NCBI GenBank assembly: GCA_932222125.1
Contig: CAKNZJ010000180.1
Location: 1 to 7,465 of the forward strand
DNA length: 7,465 nucleotides
Direction: 5' to 3'
Origin: an uncultured Clostridia bacterium
Lineage (GTDB): Bacteria > Bacillota > Clostridia > Oscillospirales > Oscillospiraceae
Made by a program: the position numbers and the translations under genes. Of this stretch, positions 1 to 5,442 are shown piece by piece. Position 1 is the first letter of the stretch; the number at the start of each line of letters is the position of its first letter. The notes under the pieces are model-generated. The model did no database searches. It was not told where the DNA came from and worked only from the letters and a program-made list of their open reading frames with translations.

Positions 1-53
1 AAAAGATACCACAGAAGAAGAAAAGTGTCGAGGATGCCGCCCGGACCGCCGCC

Positions 54-866
54 TTAGACCTCCTGGGCCACCACGCACCAGCGGTAGGCCGATTCATTCA
101 TGACACAGGTATAGAGCGTGATCTGATTGCTGGACGTGGCGGCGGTGCCGCTGGTGTCCGTCTCGCTGACCTTGGTGACGCTGGTGACGGCATAGGTCCG
201 GGTGCCGAGCTGAGTGGTGAGGGTGATGGTGTCTCCGGCGTTCATGGTATGGATTTTGCCGAAGTGGTTCGTTACCCCTCGATTATGCCCAGCAAGGCAG
301 ACGTTGCCGTTCCAGATGCTGGTGTTGGTGAAATGTCCCGCGCCCTTGGCAAGCTGGGCGCTGTCCGTCCCCTCGTAGATTTTGACGTTCACGCCCAGAG
401 AGGGGATTTTCAGCGTCCCCAGGTAGCCCCCGGAATAGTAGAGATCAGACGTGACCTCTGTGTAGGCGGTGGTCTGTGTGGTGGTGTAGCTGAACTGGCT
501 TGTGCTGCCAGCACCGCCCACATCCACCGTGGGATAACCGCTGTTCGTGACAGTGCCGCCGCCCACGCTGCCCACCTGATTTACCAGCCCGCCGCTGAGA
601 GCGCCGGGGACCAGATTGGGGGTCAGATATTCGCCGCTCCCCGGCAGATAGCTGGTGGGGGTCCCGAAACCGGGCGGGATGAGGGCGGTGTTCTTGCTCC
701 TGTCCATATTGGGATTCTCCGCCGTATAGGGGGCGTCCTCGCTGGTGGGTCTGCCGAACAGGTAGTCCTCCGGCTCGTCAATGGTGTACTCCAGCGCATG
801 GGCAGGGGCCACCAGCATGGCGGCGAATACCGCCGTCAAAAGAAAAATGTGCAGTAACCGTTTCAT
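54..866 (-). CDS. Sortase (cysteine transpeptidase), 270 aa
   Basis: A sortase cuts a C-terminal sorting signal of an exported protein and joins it to the cell wall or to a pilin. All three catalytic residues are visible: His194 in LAGHNRG, Cys254 in TLYTC (the TLxTC motif) and Arg262 in AYRW. The beta-barrel domain covers roughly residues 147-270. A signal peptide or membrane anchor fills residues 1-24, with a possible AHA cleavage site. Between them, residues 25-145 form an unusually long linker rich in Gly, Ser, Thr and Pro. The ATG at 866 has AGGAGG eight bases upstream; the frame stays open to 962, but that extension lacks a comparable ribosome binding site and would bury the signal peptide. 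The gene starts 2 bases after the stop of a gene for a protein with a sorting-signal-like tail, its likely substrate. The class (B, D or other) is not certain. Confidence 0.88.
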   Translation of the reverse strand: MKRLLHIFLLTAVFAAMLVAPAHALEYTIDEPEDYLFGRPTSEDAPYTAENPNMDRSKNTALIPPGFGTPTSYLPGSGEYLTPNLVPGALSGGLVNQVGSVGGGTVTNSGYPTVDVGGAGSTSQFSYTTTQTTAYTEVTSDLYYSGGYLGTLKIPSLGVNVKIYEGTDSAQLAKGAGHFTNTSIWNGNVCLAGHNRGVTNHFGKIHTMNAGDTITLTTQLGTRTYAVTSVTKVSETDTSGTAATSSNQITLYTCVMNESAYRWCVVAQEV

Positions 867-868
867 GT

Positions 869-1783
869 TCAATTCCTCCTTCCTTTCATTTTCTGGATGG
901 TCCAAACCGCCGCCGCTGCCAGCGCCGCCACACCGCCAGCACAGCCCAGCAGGGAGAACCAATGCGTGCCGCCCGTTTCAGTGGGGGATGGGTCCGTGTC
1001 AGGGGCCTCCGGCCCGGTCTGGTTGGACGGGGCGGAAGGGTCAGCCGGTTTTTCCTCTTTTGCCAGTTCCTCGCTGCCGAAGATGGCGGTGTAGGTGACA
1101 ACCTCGCAGCCGGTCTTTGCCACTTGGCCCGTATAACTGGCTGTGACCGTATAGCCGGTGGCGTAGCGGGTGCTGGAAGTGCCGGTGTAGGTAGCTGTGG
1201 CGGTGTAATATCCATTCTCACCGCCGCTCCATTCCACGGCTCCCAGGGTCAGGGTCTTGCCGTTGTCCGTGGTGGTCTTGGGAATAAGGGACAGATCGGC
1301 ATCGGACAAGTTGGGATAAGTACGGGTGGCGGACAGGCTCTTGGTGCTGGTCTTGTAACCCTTGGCCTCCACGGTGACGGAGGTATAGTCCAGCGCCAAG
1401 AGGCCGGTATAGCCGTCCTCGGTTGTGACCTCCCGATGGGGGTCCAACTGTTTCAAGACCACCGAGAGATCATTGGTGTCGCTGTCCTGGGTGATGGTGT
1501 CGGTGTAGTCCTGGGTGTCCACCCCCACCTCGTCCTCTTTTATCATGTCCAGCAGGAAATACCGCCGCCCGTTGCGCTCAAAGTCCTCCGTAGGGATGCC
1601 GGAAGGGTCATCGGACAGGGAAAGCTGGTACACTTTGTTGATACGCAGCTCGTCAAAGCTGCCGTAGGTGTATTCCTCCACGGAGATGGGATAGAACGGC
1701 CCGCCAGCGGCCAGCGCCGGGGGTGCGGCGATGCTGATTGCCAGAACAGCGGTACATAGCAGCGTCAGGATTCGCTTTTTCAT
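869..1783 (-). CDS. Secreted, probably sortase-anchored surface protein, 304 aa
   Basis: The N-terminus is a signal peptide (MKKR, hydrophobic core, probable cut after ALA near residue 25). The C-terminus has the three parts of a cell-wall sorting signal: PTETG at 267-271, a hydrophobic segment at about 274-296, and a basic tail KMKGRRN. PTETG is not the classical LPxTG, but it keeps the x-T-G end. Residues 140-235 are rich in Thr, Ser and Tyr with alternating polar and hydrophobic residues, as in beta-sandwich surface domains; 240-268 is a Pro/Glu/Asp/Ser spacer that could cross the wall. AAAGGAG lies about ten bases before the ATG. The sortase gene follows after 2 bases, so the two are probably translated together. 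I do not recognise the ectodomain. Adhesin, mating-contact protein or pilin-like protein are all open. Confidence 0.75.
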   Translation of the reverse strand: MKKRILTLLCTAVLAISIAAPPALAAGGPFYPISVEEYTYGSFDELRINKVYQLSLSDDPSGIPTEDFERNGRRYFLLDMIKEDEVGVDTQDYTDTITQDSDTNDLSVVLKQLDPHREVTTEDGYTGLLALDYTSVTVEAKGYKTSTKSLSATRTYPNLSDADLSLIPKTTTDNGKTLTLGAVEWSGGENGYYTATATYTGTSSTRYATGYTVTASYTGQVAKTGCEVVTYTAIFGSEELAKEEKPADPSAPSNQTGPEAPDTDPSPTETGGTHWFSLLGCAGGVAALAAAAVWTIQKMKGRRN

Positions 1784-1809
1784 AGCTCAAAACTCCTTTC
1801 GATGATTTA

Positions 1810-2166
1810 TCAGCGGGAATTGGAATTACTTCGGCCCTGGCCCTTGACGGTGAGGATGCCGTCCAGGGTGGTGGCGGTGATCCGCAGGCGCTCGGCGGTA
1901 GCAATGTCATTCTTCACCGTCTCATCAATGCTCCGCCCGCAGACCACCAGGACGCGGGAGCGGCGGAGGTAGTCGCGGGCAATGTCGAGGCCGTCCTTAT
2001 GCTCCTGGGGGACGGCATCGTGGAGGAAACGGGCGGTGAGCAGGAGGGGGCAGATGGGGGAATAGCCCGCGTCATACACCTGACGGCAGTACCGGGCGGC
2101 GGTTTCGGCGTTCTCAATCTCGCTGCCGCTCCAGGCGGCGGTGATGTAAGCAAGGGGGCGTTTCAT
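1810..2166 (-). CDS. DUF4406/DUF7768-like protein, 118 aa
   Basis: The protein has the layout of small DUF4406-type proteins, which resemble the nucleoside 2-deoxyribosyltransferase fold. It starts with a strand and small-residue loop (LAYITAAWSG, 5-14), continues with a helix holding AARYCRQVYDAGYSPICP (23-40), and then a LLRRSR-like strand-loop section ending in VLVVCGRSIDETVKNDI (about 72-89), where the family places its Asp/Glu side chains. No enzyme activity is established for this group in mobile elements, so I give only the fold. GAAAGGA precedes the ATG by about seven bases. It lies 43 bases after the replication gene and 26 before the surface-protein gene, inside the same run of genes. 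The last residues (GQGRSNSNSR) look like a disordered tail. Confidence 0.7.
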   Translation of the reverse strand: MKRPLAYITAAWSGSEIENAETAARYCRQVYDAGYSPICPLLLTARFLHDAVPQEHKDGLDIARDYLRRSRVLVVCGRSIDETVKNDIATAERLRITATTLDGILTVKGQGRSNSNSR

Positions 2167-2181
2167 GGCATAATCCTTTCT

Positions 2182-2223
2182 CCCGGTGGCCGGGTAAAAA
2201 ATAAGACGGCTAATTGCCGCCGT
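2182..2223 (-). terminator. Hairpin pair at the end of the replication gene, possible terminator or attenuator
   Basis: Read on the minus strand, ACGGC and GCCGT (2223-2219 and 2210-2206) form a 5-bp stem with an 8-base loop spanning the stop codon of the replication gene, followed by CTTATTTTTTA. A second stem, CCCGG/CCGGG with a 3-base loop, lies at 2194-2182 just before the next ribosome binding site. The first has the shape of a weak intrinsic terminator. The next start codon is only 40 bases on, so partial read-through is more likely than full termination. Confidence 0.4.
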
Positions 2224-3106
2224 TGAGGTCGTGGTTGACTAACATGGTGTAGTGGTTGTCCATCGTGGAGGGCGCGTTGAACAGCGCCGCCAAAAGATAA
2301 GCCCTGGTGTTCCAAACGCGGGTGGTGTTCTCCTGAATGCCGTCCAGCACCTTCTCGATGTGGGCGGAGGTGATCTGCTCAAACCGCTGCCGGACGAAGG
2401 CCGTAGGATATTCCGCGTCCCGCCCGATCTTCATGGTGGGGGTACGGCTGAGCGCCACCTCCAGCATGATTTCCACAAACTCGTTGAGCTGCTCCCGGTT
2501 GGAGGGAGTGGCGATCAGGTCATACTCGATCTGATCCCGAATTTCATCCCGCTTCTCAAAAATTTCTTTCATTCCTTCCACCGGCTGTGCGGGTGTCTCG
2601 GAGGGGGTAGGGGGAGGGAATGAATGAGTATTTGATCGCTGAGTATTTGATTTTTGAGTTTTGAATTGATTTATATTTAATTGGGCGGGGTTCTCCGTAT
2701 GCGGCGCGGCCATATCCGGGCCAGCCACATCCGGGTTTTCCGTATGTGGTGAGGCCGTATCTGGCGGGGGCATATCCGGCTCGTCCGCATCCGGCGCGGG
2801 CGGCTCCGGCGGCTGGGGCTTTTCGTAGATGATGTACTCGGTGTCCGTAATACGCCCGTTGGCCCCGCGAAGCTGGCGGCGGATGATGTAGCCCGCCTTT
2901 TCCAGCTCCTTGATGGTACTGCCGATAGCGTCCACACCCTCCTTGCAGATGGCGGCAAGCCCCCGTGTGCTGTAATTCCAGTCCTCCGGGAAAGAGAGAA
3001 ACATGGACAGCAGCCCCTTGGCTTTCAGCGACAGGGATGTATCTTTCAGATGATAATTTGACATGACGGTGTAATCTCGCGTCCGTTCTACACGATAGAC
3101 AGCCAT
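2210..3106 (-). CDS. Replication initiator-like protein, winged helix plus DUF6017-type C-terminus, 298 aa
   Basis: Probable initiator for replication of the excised circular element. Residues 18-95 read as a winged helix: LSLKAKGLLSMFLSFPEDW, then a second helix (TRGLAAICKEGVDAI), a recognition-like helix (GSTIKELEKAGYI) and a wing (RRQLRGANGRITDTEYIIY). This is the N-terminal form found in phage and plasmid replication proteins. Residues 96-175 are a linker of Pro, Asp and Thr repeats. Residues about 178-298 (from MKEIFEKRDEIRDQIEYD, through AFVRQRF, to RAYLLAALFNAP) match my memory of DUF6017. The ATG is preceded by AGGAAG. The linker contains repeated DNA in two styles, reported separately, which may be the origin. 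A PP-loop gene lies 28 bases upstream. The origin-binding role is inferred from the family. Confidence 0.8.
   Translation of the reverse strand: MAVYRVERTRDYTVMSNYHLKDTSLSLKAKGLLSMFLSFPEDWNYSTRGLAAICKEGVDAIGSTIKELEKAGYIIRRQLRGANGRITDTEYIIYEKPQPPEPPAPDADEPDMPPPDTASPHTENPDVAGPDMAAPHTENPAQLNINQFKTQKSNTQRSNTHSFPPPTPSETPAQPVEGMKEIFEKRDEIRDQIEYDLIATPSNREQLNEFVEIMLEVALSRTPTMKIGRDAEYPTAFVRQRFEQITSAHIEKVLDGIQENTTRVWNTRAYLLAALFNAPSTMDNHYTMLVNHDLNGGN
2625..2681 (-). repeat. 15-bp iteron-like direct repeats inside the replication gene
   Basis: On the plus strand, TGAGTATTTGAT occurs exactly at 2625-2636 and 2640-2651. Degenerate copies follow at 2655-2666 (TGAGTTTTGAAT) and 2670-2681 (TTTATATTTAAT). The period is exactly 15 bases, so the protein carries a matching 5-residue repeat (residues 143-162: LNINQ, FKTQK, SNTQR, SNTHS). 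The block is very AT-rich inside a GC-rich gene. Several replication proteins of phages and low-GC plasmids carry their origin within the coding sequence, so this is a candidate origin. Confidence 0.6.
2689..2778 (-). repeat. Two tandem 45-bp repeats in the replication gene linker
   Basis: Units at 2689-2733 and 2734-2778 agree at 33 of 45 positions by my count. Both begin with GGTT(C/T)TCCGTATG and contain TATC(C/T)GG. In the protein they give a 15-residue repeat with PHTENP at 120-125 and 135-140. They lie directly beside the 15-bp AT-rich repeats, which makes a two-part repeated region. Confidence 0.6.
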
Positions 3107-3134
3107 TTCAACTCACTTCCTGTTTAGATTTTGG

Positions 3135-3920
3135 TTATGCGGTGGTTGACCCGTCCTCGCGGGCAAAGCGTTCTTCCAGCCGTTCCACGCTCCAATTCTG
3201 CTTGAACTGTCCCAGGGGACCAGGGCCGAACATGGCCCGCGCCCGATTGTCCATGTCCAGCAGCCGCACCCATAGCTCCGGGTGGTGATGGCGCAGCTTT
3301 CGCAGTTCGTCAATACGTTGAAAGGGACAGCACCAGCAAGAGGCGCGGCGGTATATCTCATACAGCCCGCCCCAATCGTAGCCCCGGTCATAGCAGATTT
3401 GCAGCGCCTGGGCCTCGGTGATTCCCCATTCCACCAATGGATAGCGGTTATGAGGATCGTCTTTGCAGCGGTGGGCTTCATCGGCGGCGATGCCGATATG
3501 GTGCAGGGCGTTCTTCTCTTTTTTCAGCCGGTTGGTCTCCTTGGTAATCAGATGGGTTTTAAGCTGGCCGGTACACCAGCGAACTTTGATCCCAGGCCAG
3601 CCGTTGCCATAGGGCGGTATGCCCAACCGGGCGCGGCGTTCCAAACAGCTCGGCTTCTGCTTCGGTTCCTCGAACATCATCCACTCAAAGCCGTGAGGGT
3701 GGCGCAAAGTGGTGATGTGGATGCCGCGCTCTTGAAAAAGAAAATCATCCAGCTTGGCGATATGGGCCTCCATCTCCGGGAACTCCATGCCAGTGTCCGC
3801 ATAGAGTACGCAGTCGATGGGCAGGCCCTTTTCGATCATCAGAATCAAAAGACACGAGCTGTCTTTTCCACCTGAGAGCGAGACTGCCGAATAGGTTTCG
3901 TTGCTTTTTGTGGTTCCCAT
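3135..3920 (-). CDS. PP-loop ATPase, PAPS reductase-like family, 261 aa
   Basis: SGGKDS at 16-21 is the PP-loop that binds ATP or an adenylated sulfur compound. It sits between a strand and a helix (YSAVSLSGGKDSSCLLILM), followed by VLYADTGMEFPEM (39-50), as in the PAPS reductase and DndC-type families. Further on are WCT at 115-117 and CWCC at 195-198, so Cys116, Cys195, Cys197 and Cys198 could bind metal or an iron-sulfur cluster. A housekeeping role in sulfate assimilation is unlikely, since no cys genes are near and the protein sits in an element; nucleic acid sulfur chemistry is a possibility, but I have no direct support. The ATG at 3920 follows a stable hairpin (3921-3955), and the best ribosome binding sequence is 22 bases upstream, in the loop. 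The true start may therefore be special, but no in-frame alternative exists upstream before a stop. Confidence 0.8.
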   Translation of the reverse strand: MGTTKSNETYSAVSLSGGKDSSCLLILMIEKGLPIDCVLYADTGMEFPEMEAHIAKLDDFLFQERGIHITTLRHPHGFEWMMFEEPKQKPSCLERRARLGIPPYGNGWPGIKVRWCTGQLKTHLITKETNRLKKEKNALHHIGIAADEAHRCKDDPHNRYPLVEWGITEAQALQICYDRGYDWGGLYEIYRRASCWCCPFQRIDELRKLRHHHPELWVRLLDMDNRARAMFGPGPLGQFKQNWSVERLEERFAREDGSTTA

Positions 3921-3955
3921 GACGGGAAAACTGCCTTTTTATCTCCTTTCCCGTC
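3921..3955 (-). promoter_or_regulatory. 9-bp hairpin before the PP-loop gene with Shine-Dalgarno in its loop
   Basis: In the transcript, GACGGGAAA (3955-3947) pairs perfectly with TTTCCCGTC (3929-3921); the loop is 17 bases. The loop starts with GGAGAT, the only strong ribosome binding sequence before the PP-loop gene. The ATG follows the stem directly. There is no T-run, so this is not an intrinsic terminator. It fills almost all of the spacer between the genes (3921-3957). It could control translation or be a protein-binding site. Confidence 0.65.
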
Positions 3956-3957
3956 TG

Positions 3958-4464
3958 TTACAGCTCATAGAGGGGGATGTCGCTCTCATAGTAGGCGGCG
4001 CACATTGCGTTGATCTCATCGGCCAGCTCATCCAGGTCCAGATACATGGGACTGTCCCAGGGGTCCCCCTCCTTGATCTCCCGATACTCGGTGACGTACT
4101 CGCCGTCCCCGCAGTCCAGGGACACGCAGGCCACGGCAACAAGATCCATGTCCTCCAGCAGCCACAGCTCATAGGTGCGGTCCGTCAGCACGATGGAGGC
4201 GCAGCTCTGGTCGTTGTCCTCGTACAGCAGGGTGGCCCGCTGGCCGAACAGGTCCTTGCCCCGGTAGTTGAAGGACATAGGCTCTTTGCCCTCGGTGGTG
4301 TAGGCGTGGACGGTCTGGGCGTTGTGCCGGACCGCTTGCAGCAGGGCCTCGAAGTCAATGCCGTGGAGCAGCGTCTCCACTTCTTCCTCGCTGTACCCAT
4401 GCTCCCCGATGCCGCCCTGGAACAGATGCCGGACGGCATACTCCAAAGAATCCACAGAATACAT
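3958..4464 (-). CDS. Very acidic conserved-looking protein of unknown function, 168 aa
   Basis: I do not recognise this protein. It has 36 acidic and 9 basic residues by my count, a net charge near -27. There is no signal peptide or membrane segment. The acidic residues are spread throughout, with runs such as EEEVE (26-30) and DLDELADE (143-150). The ATG at 4464 has AGGAGG seven bases upstream, the strongest such site in this part of the operon. It lies 18 bases after an 89-residue gene, and 37 bases before the PP-loop gene. A size and charge like this occur in DNA-mimic proteins such as ArdA, but I see none of the ArdA sequence motifs, so that is only a comparison. Confidence 0.7.
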   Translation of the reverse strand: MYSVDSLEYAVRHLFQGGIGEHGYSEEEVETLLHGIDFEALLQAVRHNAQTVHAYTTEGKEPMSFNYRGKDLFGQRATLLYEDNDQSCASIVLTDRTYELWLLEDMDLVAVACVSLDCGDGEYVTEYREIKEGDPWDSPMYLDLDELADEINAMCAAYYESDIPLYEL

Positions 4465-4482
4465 AAAAATCCCTCCTTATAG

Positions 4483-4752
4483 TTATTTGCCCCGCCGCTT
4501 TTTAGGCTTGGCGGGGATGATGTGTCCCTCAATGATGTTGGCGTGTTTGTAGATGCGGACACGGCCCTGCCGCTGGGCGTCCAGCACCTGGTCATAGCCG
4601 TCCTCGGTCAGAAACCGCCGGATGTACTGGCCCTCCTGCCCCTGGGGGCAATCCTCCAGCACCAGAAACTCGGCCATGTGGCGGGTATCGTCCCGAAACC
4701 GCTCCACAGCCAGCAGATCATGGCCCGTGATGGGCAGATGGACCGCTTTCAC
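4483..4752 (-). CDS. Small protein of unknown function with basic tail, 89 aa, GTG start
   Basis: I do not recognise this protein. It starts at a GTG that overlaps the previous stop by four bases (GTGA), with AAGGAGGG about seven bases before it, so it is probably translationally coupled to the Cys4 gene. Residues 44-75 (YIRRFLTEDGYDQVLDAQ and following) look like a compact alpha/beta fold, and the C-terminus is basic (PAKPKKRRGK), which might contact nucleic acid. No signal peptide or membrane segment is present. It ends 18 bases before the acidic-protein gene. Confidence 0.65.
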   Translation of the reverse strand: MKAVHLPITGHDLLAVERFRDDTRHMAEFLVLEDCPQGQEGQYIRRFLTEDGYDQVLDAQRQGRVRIYKHANIIEGHIIPAKPKKRRGK

Positions 4753-5360
4753 TCCTTGCCCTCCTTCTCACTGATTTTCAGTACAGAGCAGCCATACCGG
4801 GCGATGAGCAGGGCGTTGACAATCAGGCTGAACGCCAGCGTGTCCACCACCTCCGAAATGGCGAGGTCATTCAGCGCCACGCTGGAACCGTCCGAGTAAA
4901 TATCTTTCGCCGCCGACAGCAGGGTATAGTTGTGGGGCGAGATGTCCTGCGTGGTGGCGTAGTCGAACTCAATGCCATATCTGCAAAAGCAATTTGCGGC
5001 GCGGGTGCAGATGTCCTCATTGGCGGTGAGCAGATACATAGCCGCATAGTAGGCCGGGGTGTCCCGGCGTCGGCGGTAGCCCTGCCGGACCTTCATACGC
5101 TCCATGCGCTGGTAGTGGGCGGCGGTGAGGAACAGGGAGCCGGAGAACCGGCGGATAGCCGTATGCAGGCGGGCGTCCGTGTGGACGTTACGTGGAAACG
5201 TCTCCATGACGGCCTCTTTGTAGCCCACAACCCCAGCCTCGATCCGCTCCGCCAGCCAGGGACAGGTTTTAGCGGTACAGCCCTTCTTTTTCCCGGCGTA
5301 CTCGGTACACAGCCTGCAATCGACGTGTTCCGGCTTATACTGGAATGTGTTGATATACAA
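4749..5360 (-). CDS. Protein of unknown function with N-terminal Cys4 putative zinc site, 203 aa, TTG start
   Basis: I chose the TTG at 5360, giving MYINTFQYKPEHVDCRLC, because AAAGGAG lies about eight bases upstream. The frame stays open to 5387, but a start there would place that ribosome binding site inside the gene. Near the N-terminus, Cys15-x2-Cys18-x9-Cys28-x4-Cys33 is a good metal-binding pattern, probably zinc. The middle (about 60-105) is rich in Arg and Tyr (RMERMKVRQGYRRRRDT at about 85-101), and a hydrophobic helix lies at about 174-188 (TLAFSLIVNALLIAR), either buried or membrane-associated. It follows parB after a terminator-like hairpin and overlaps the next gene by four bases. 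I do not know the function. Nucleic acid binding is a guess from the Cys4 and Arg content. Confidence 0.7.
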   Translation of the reverse strand: MYINTFQYKPEHVDCRLCTEYAGKKKGCTAKTCPWLAERIEAGVVGYKEAVMETFPRNVHTDARLHTAIRRFSGSLFLTAAHYQRMERMKVRQGYRRRRDTPAYYAAMYLLTANEDICTRAANCFCRYGIEFDYATTQDISPHNYTLLSAAKDIYSDGSSVALNDLAISEVVDTLAFSLIVNALLIARYGCSVLKISEKEGKE

Positions 5361-5385
5361 CGATAGGTCTCCTTTCCCGGACAGC

Positions 5386-5425
5386 AAAAAAGCCGGTCAG
5401 AGAAAAGAAAATCCCTGCCCGGCTT
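5386..5425 (-). terminator. Intrinsic terminator or attenuator after parB
   Basis: Read on the minus strand, AAGCCGG (5425-5419) pairs with CCGGCTT (5396-5390). After one G-A mismatch the stem continues with CAG/CTG around a 14-base loop, and four more T residues follow the stem (six in the run). It lies 17 bases after the parB stop. The next start codon (5360) is only 25 bases downstream and that stretch carries the ribosome binding site, so there is no room for a normal promoter after it. Downstream genes would then depend on read-through, which makes partial termination or attenuation likely. Confidence 0.6.
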
Positions 5426-5442
5426 AACCGTCCGATATTCAA

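Noticed and set aside
1..65. A next gene starting after the sortase, with AGGAGGTC (57-64) across its stop
   Set aside because: No ATG, GTG or TTG lies at a suitable distance after this sequence before the window ends; a hydrophobic stretch (ILDTFLLLWYL) is readable but not startable, so I do not call it.
867..962. An N-terminal extension of the sortase to a start at 962
   Set aside because: It would precede a proper signal peptide (MKRLLHIFLL) with Gly-rich sequence read from the preceding gene, and the strong ribosome binding site fits the ATG at 866.
962..1759. Long plus-strand open frame opposite the surface-protein gene
   Set aside because: It is the antisense shadow of a well-supported minus-strand gene with a signal peptide and sorting signal; it is Gly/Val-rich low complexity and has no recognisable domain.
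3135..3920. A sulfate assimilation gene (cysH)
   Set aside because: The PP-loop is present, but no sulfate genes lie nearby and the CWCC site differs from the single catalytic Cys of CysH.
3958..4464. Identity of the acidic protein as ArdA
   Set aside because: Only the length and charge agree; I see none of the ArdA sequence features.
3282..4482. Plus-strand open frames opposite the PP-loop and acidic-protein genes
   Set aside because: They mirror genes with clear motifs and good ribosome binding sites on the other strand; in GC-rich DNA such antisense frames are expected.
5361..5387. An earlier TTG start at 5387 for the Cys4 protein
   Set aside because: The strong AAAGGAG lies inside that extension and is correctly spaced for the TTG at 5360; 5387 also lies within the terminator-like hairpin.
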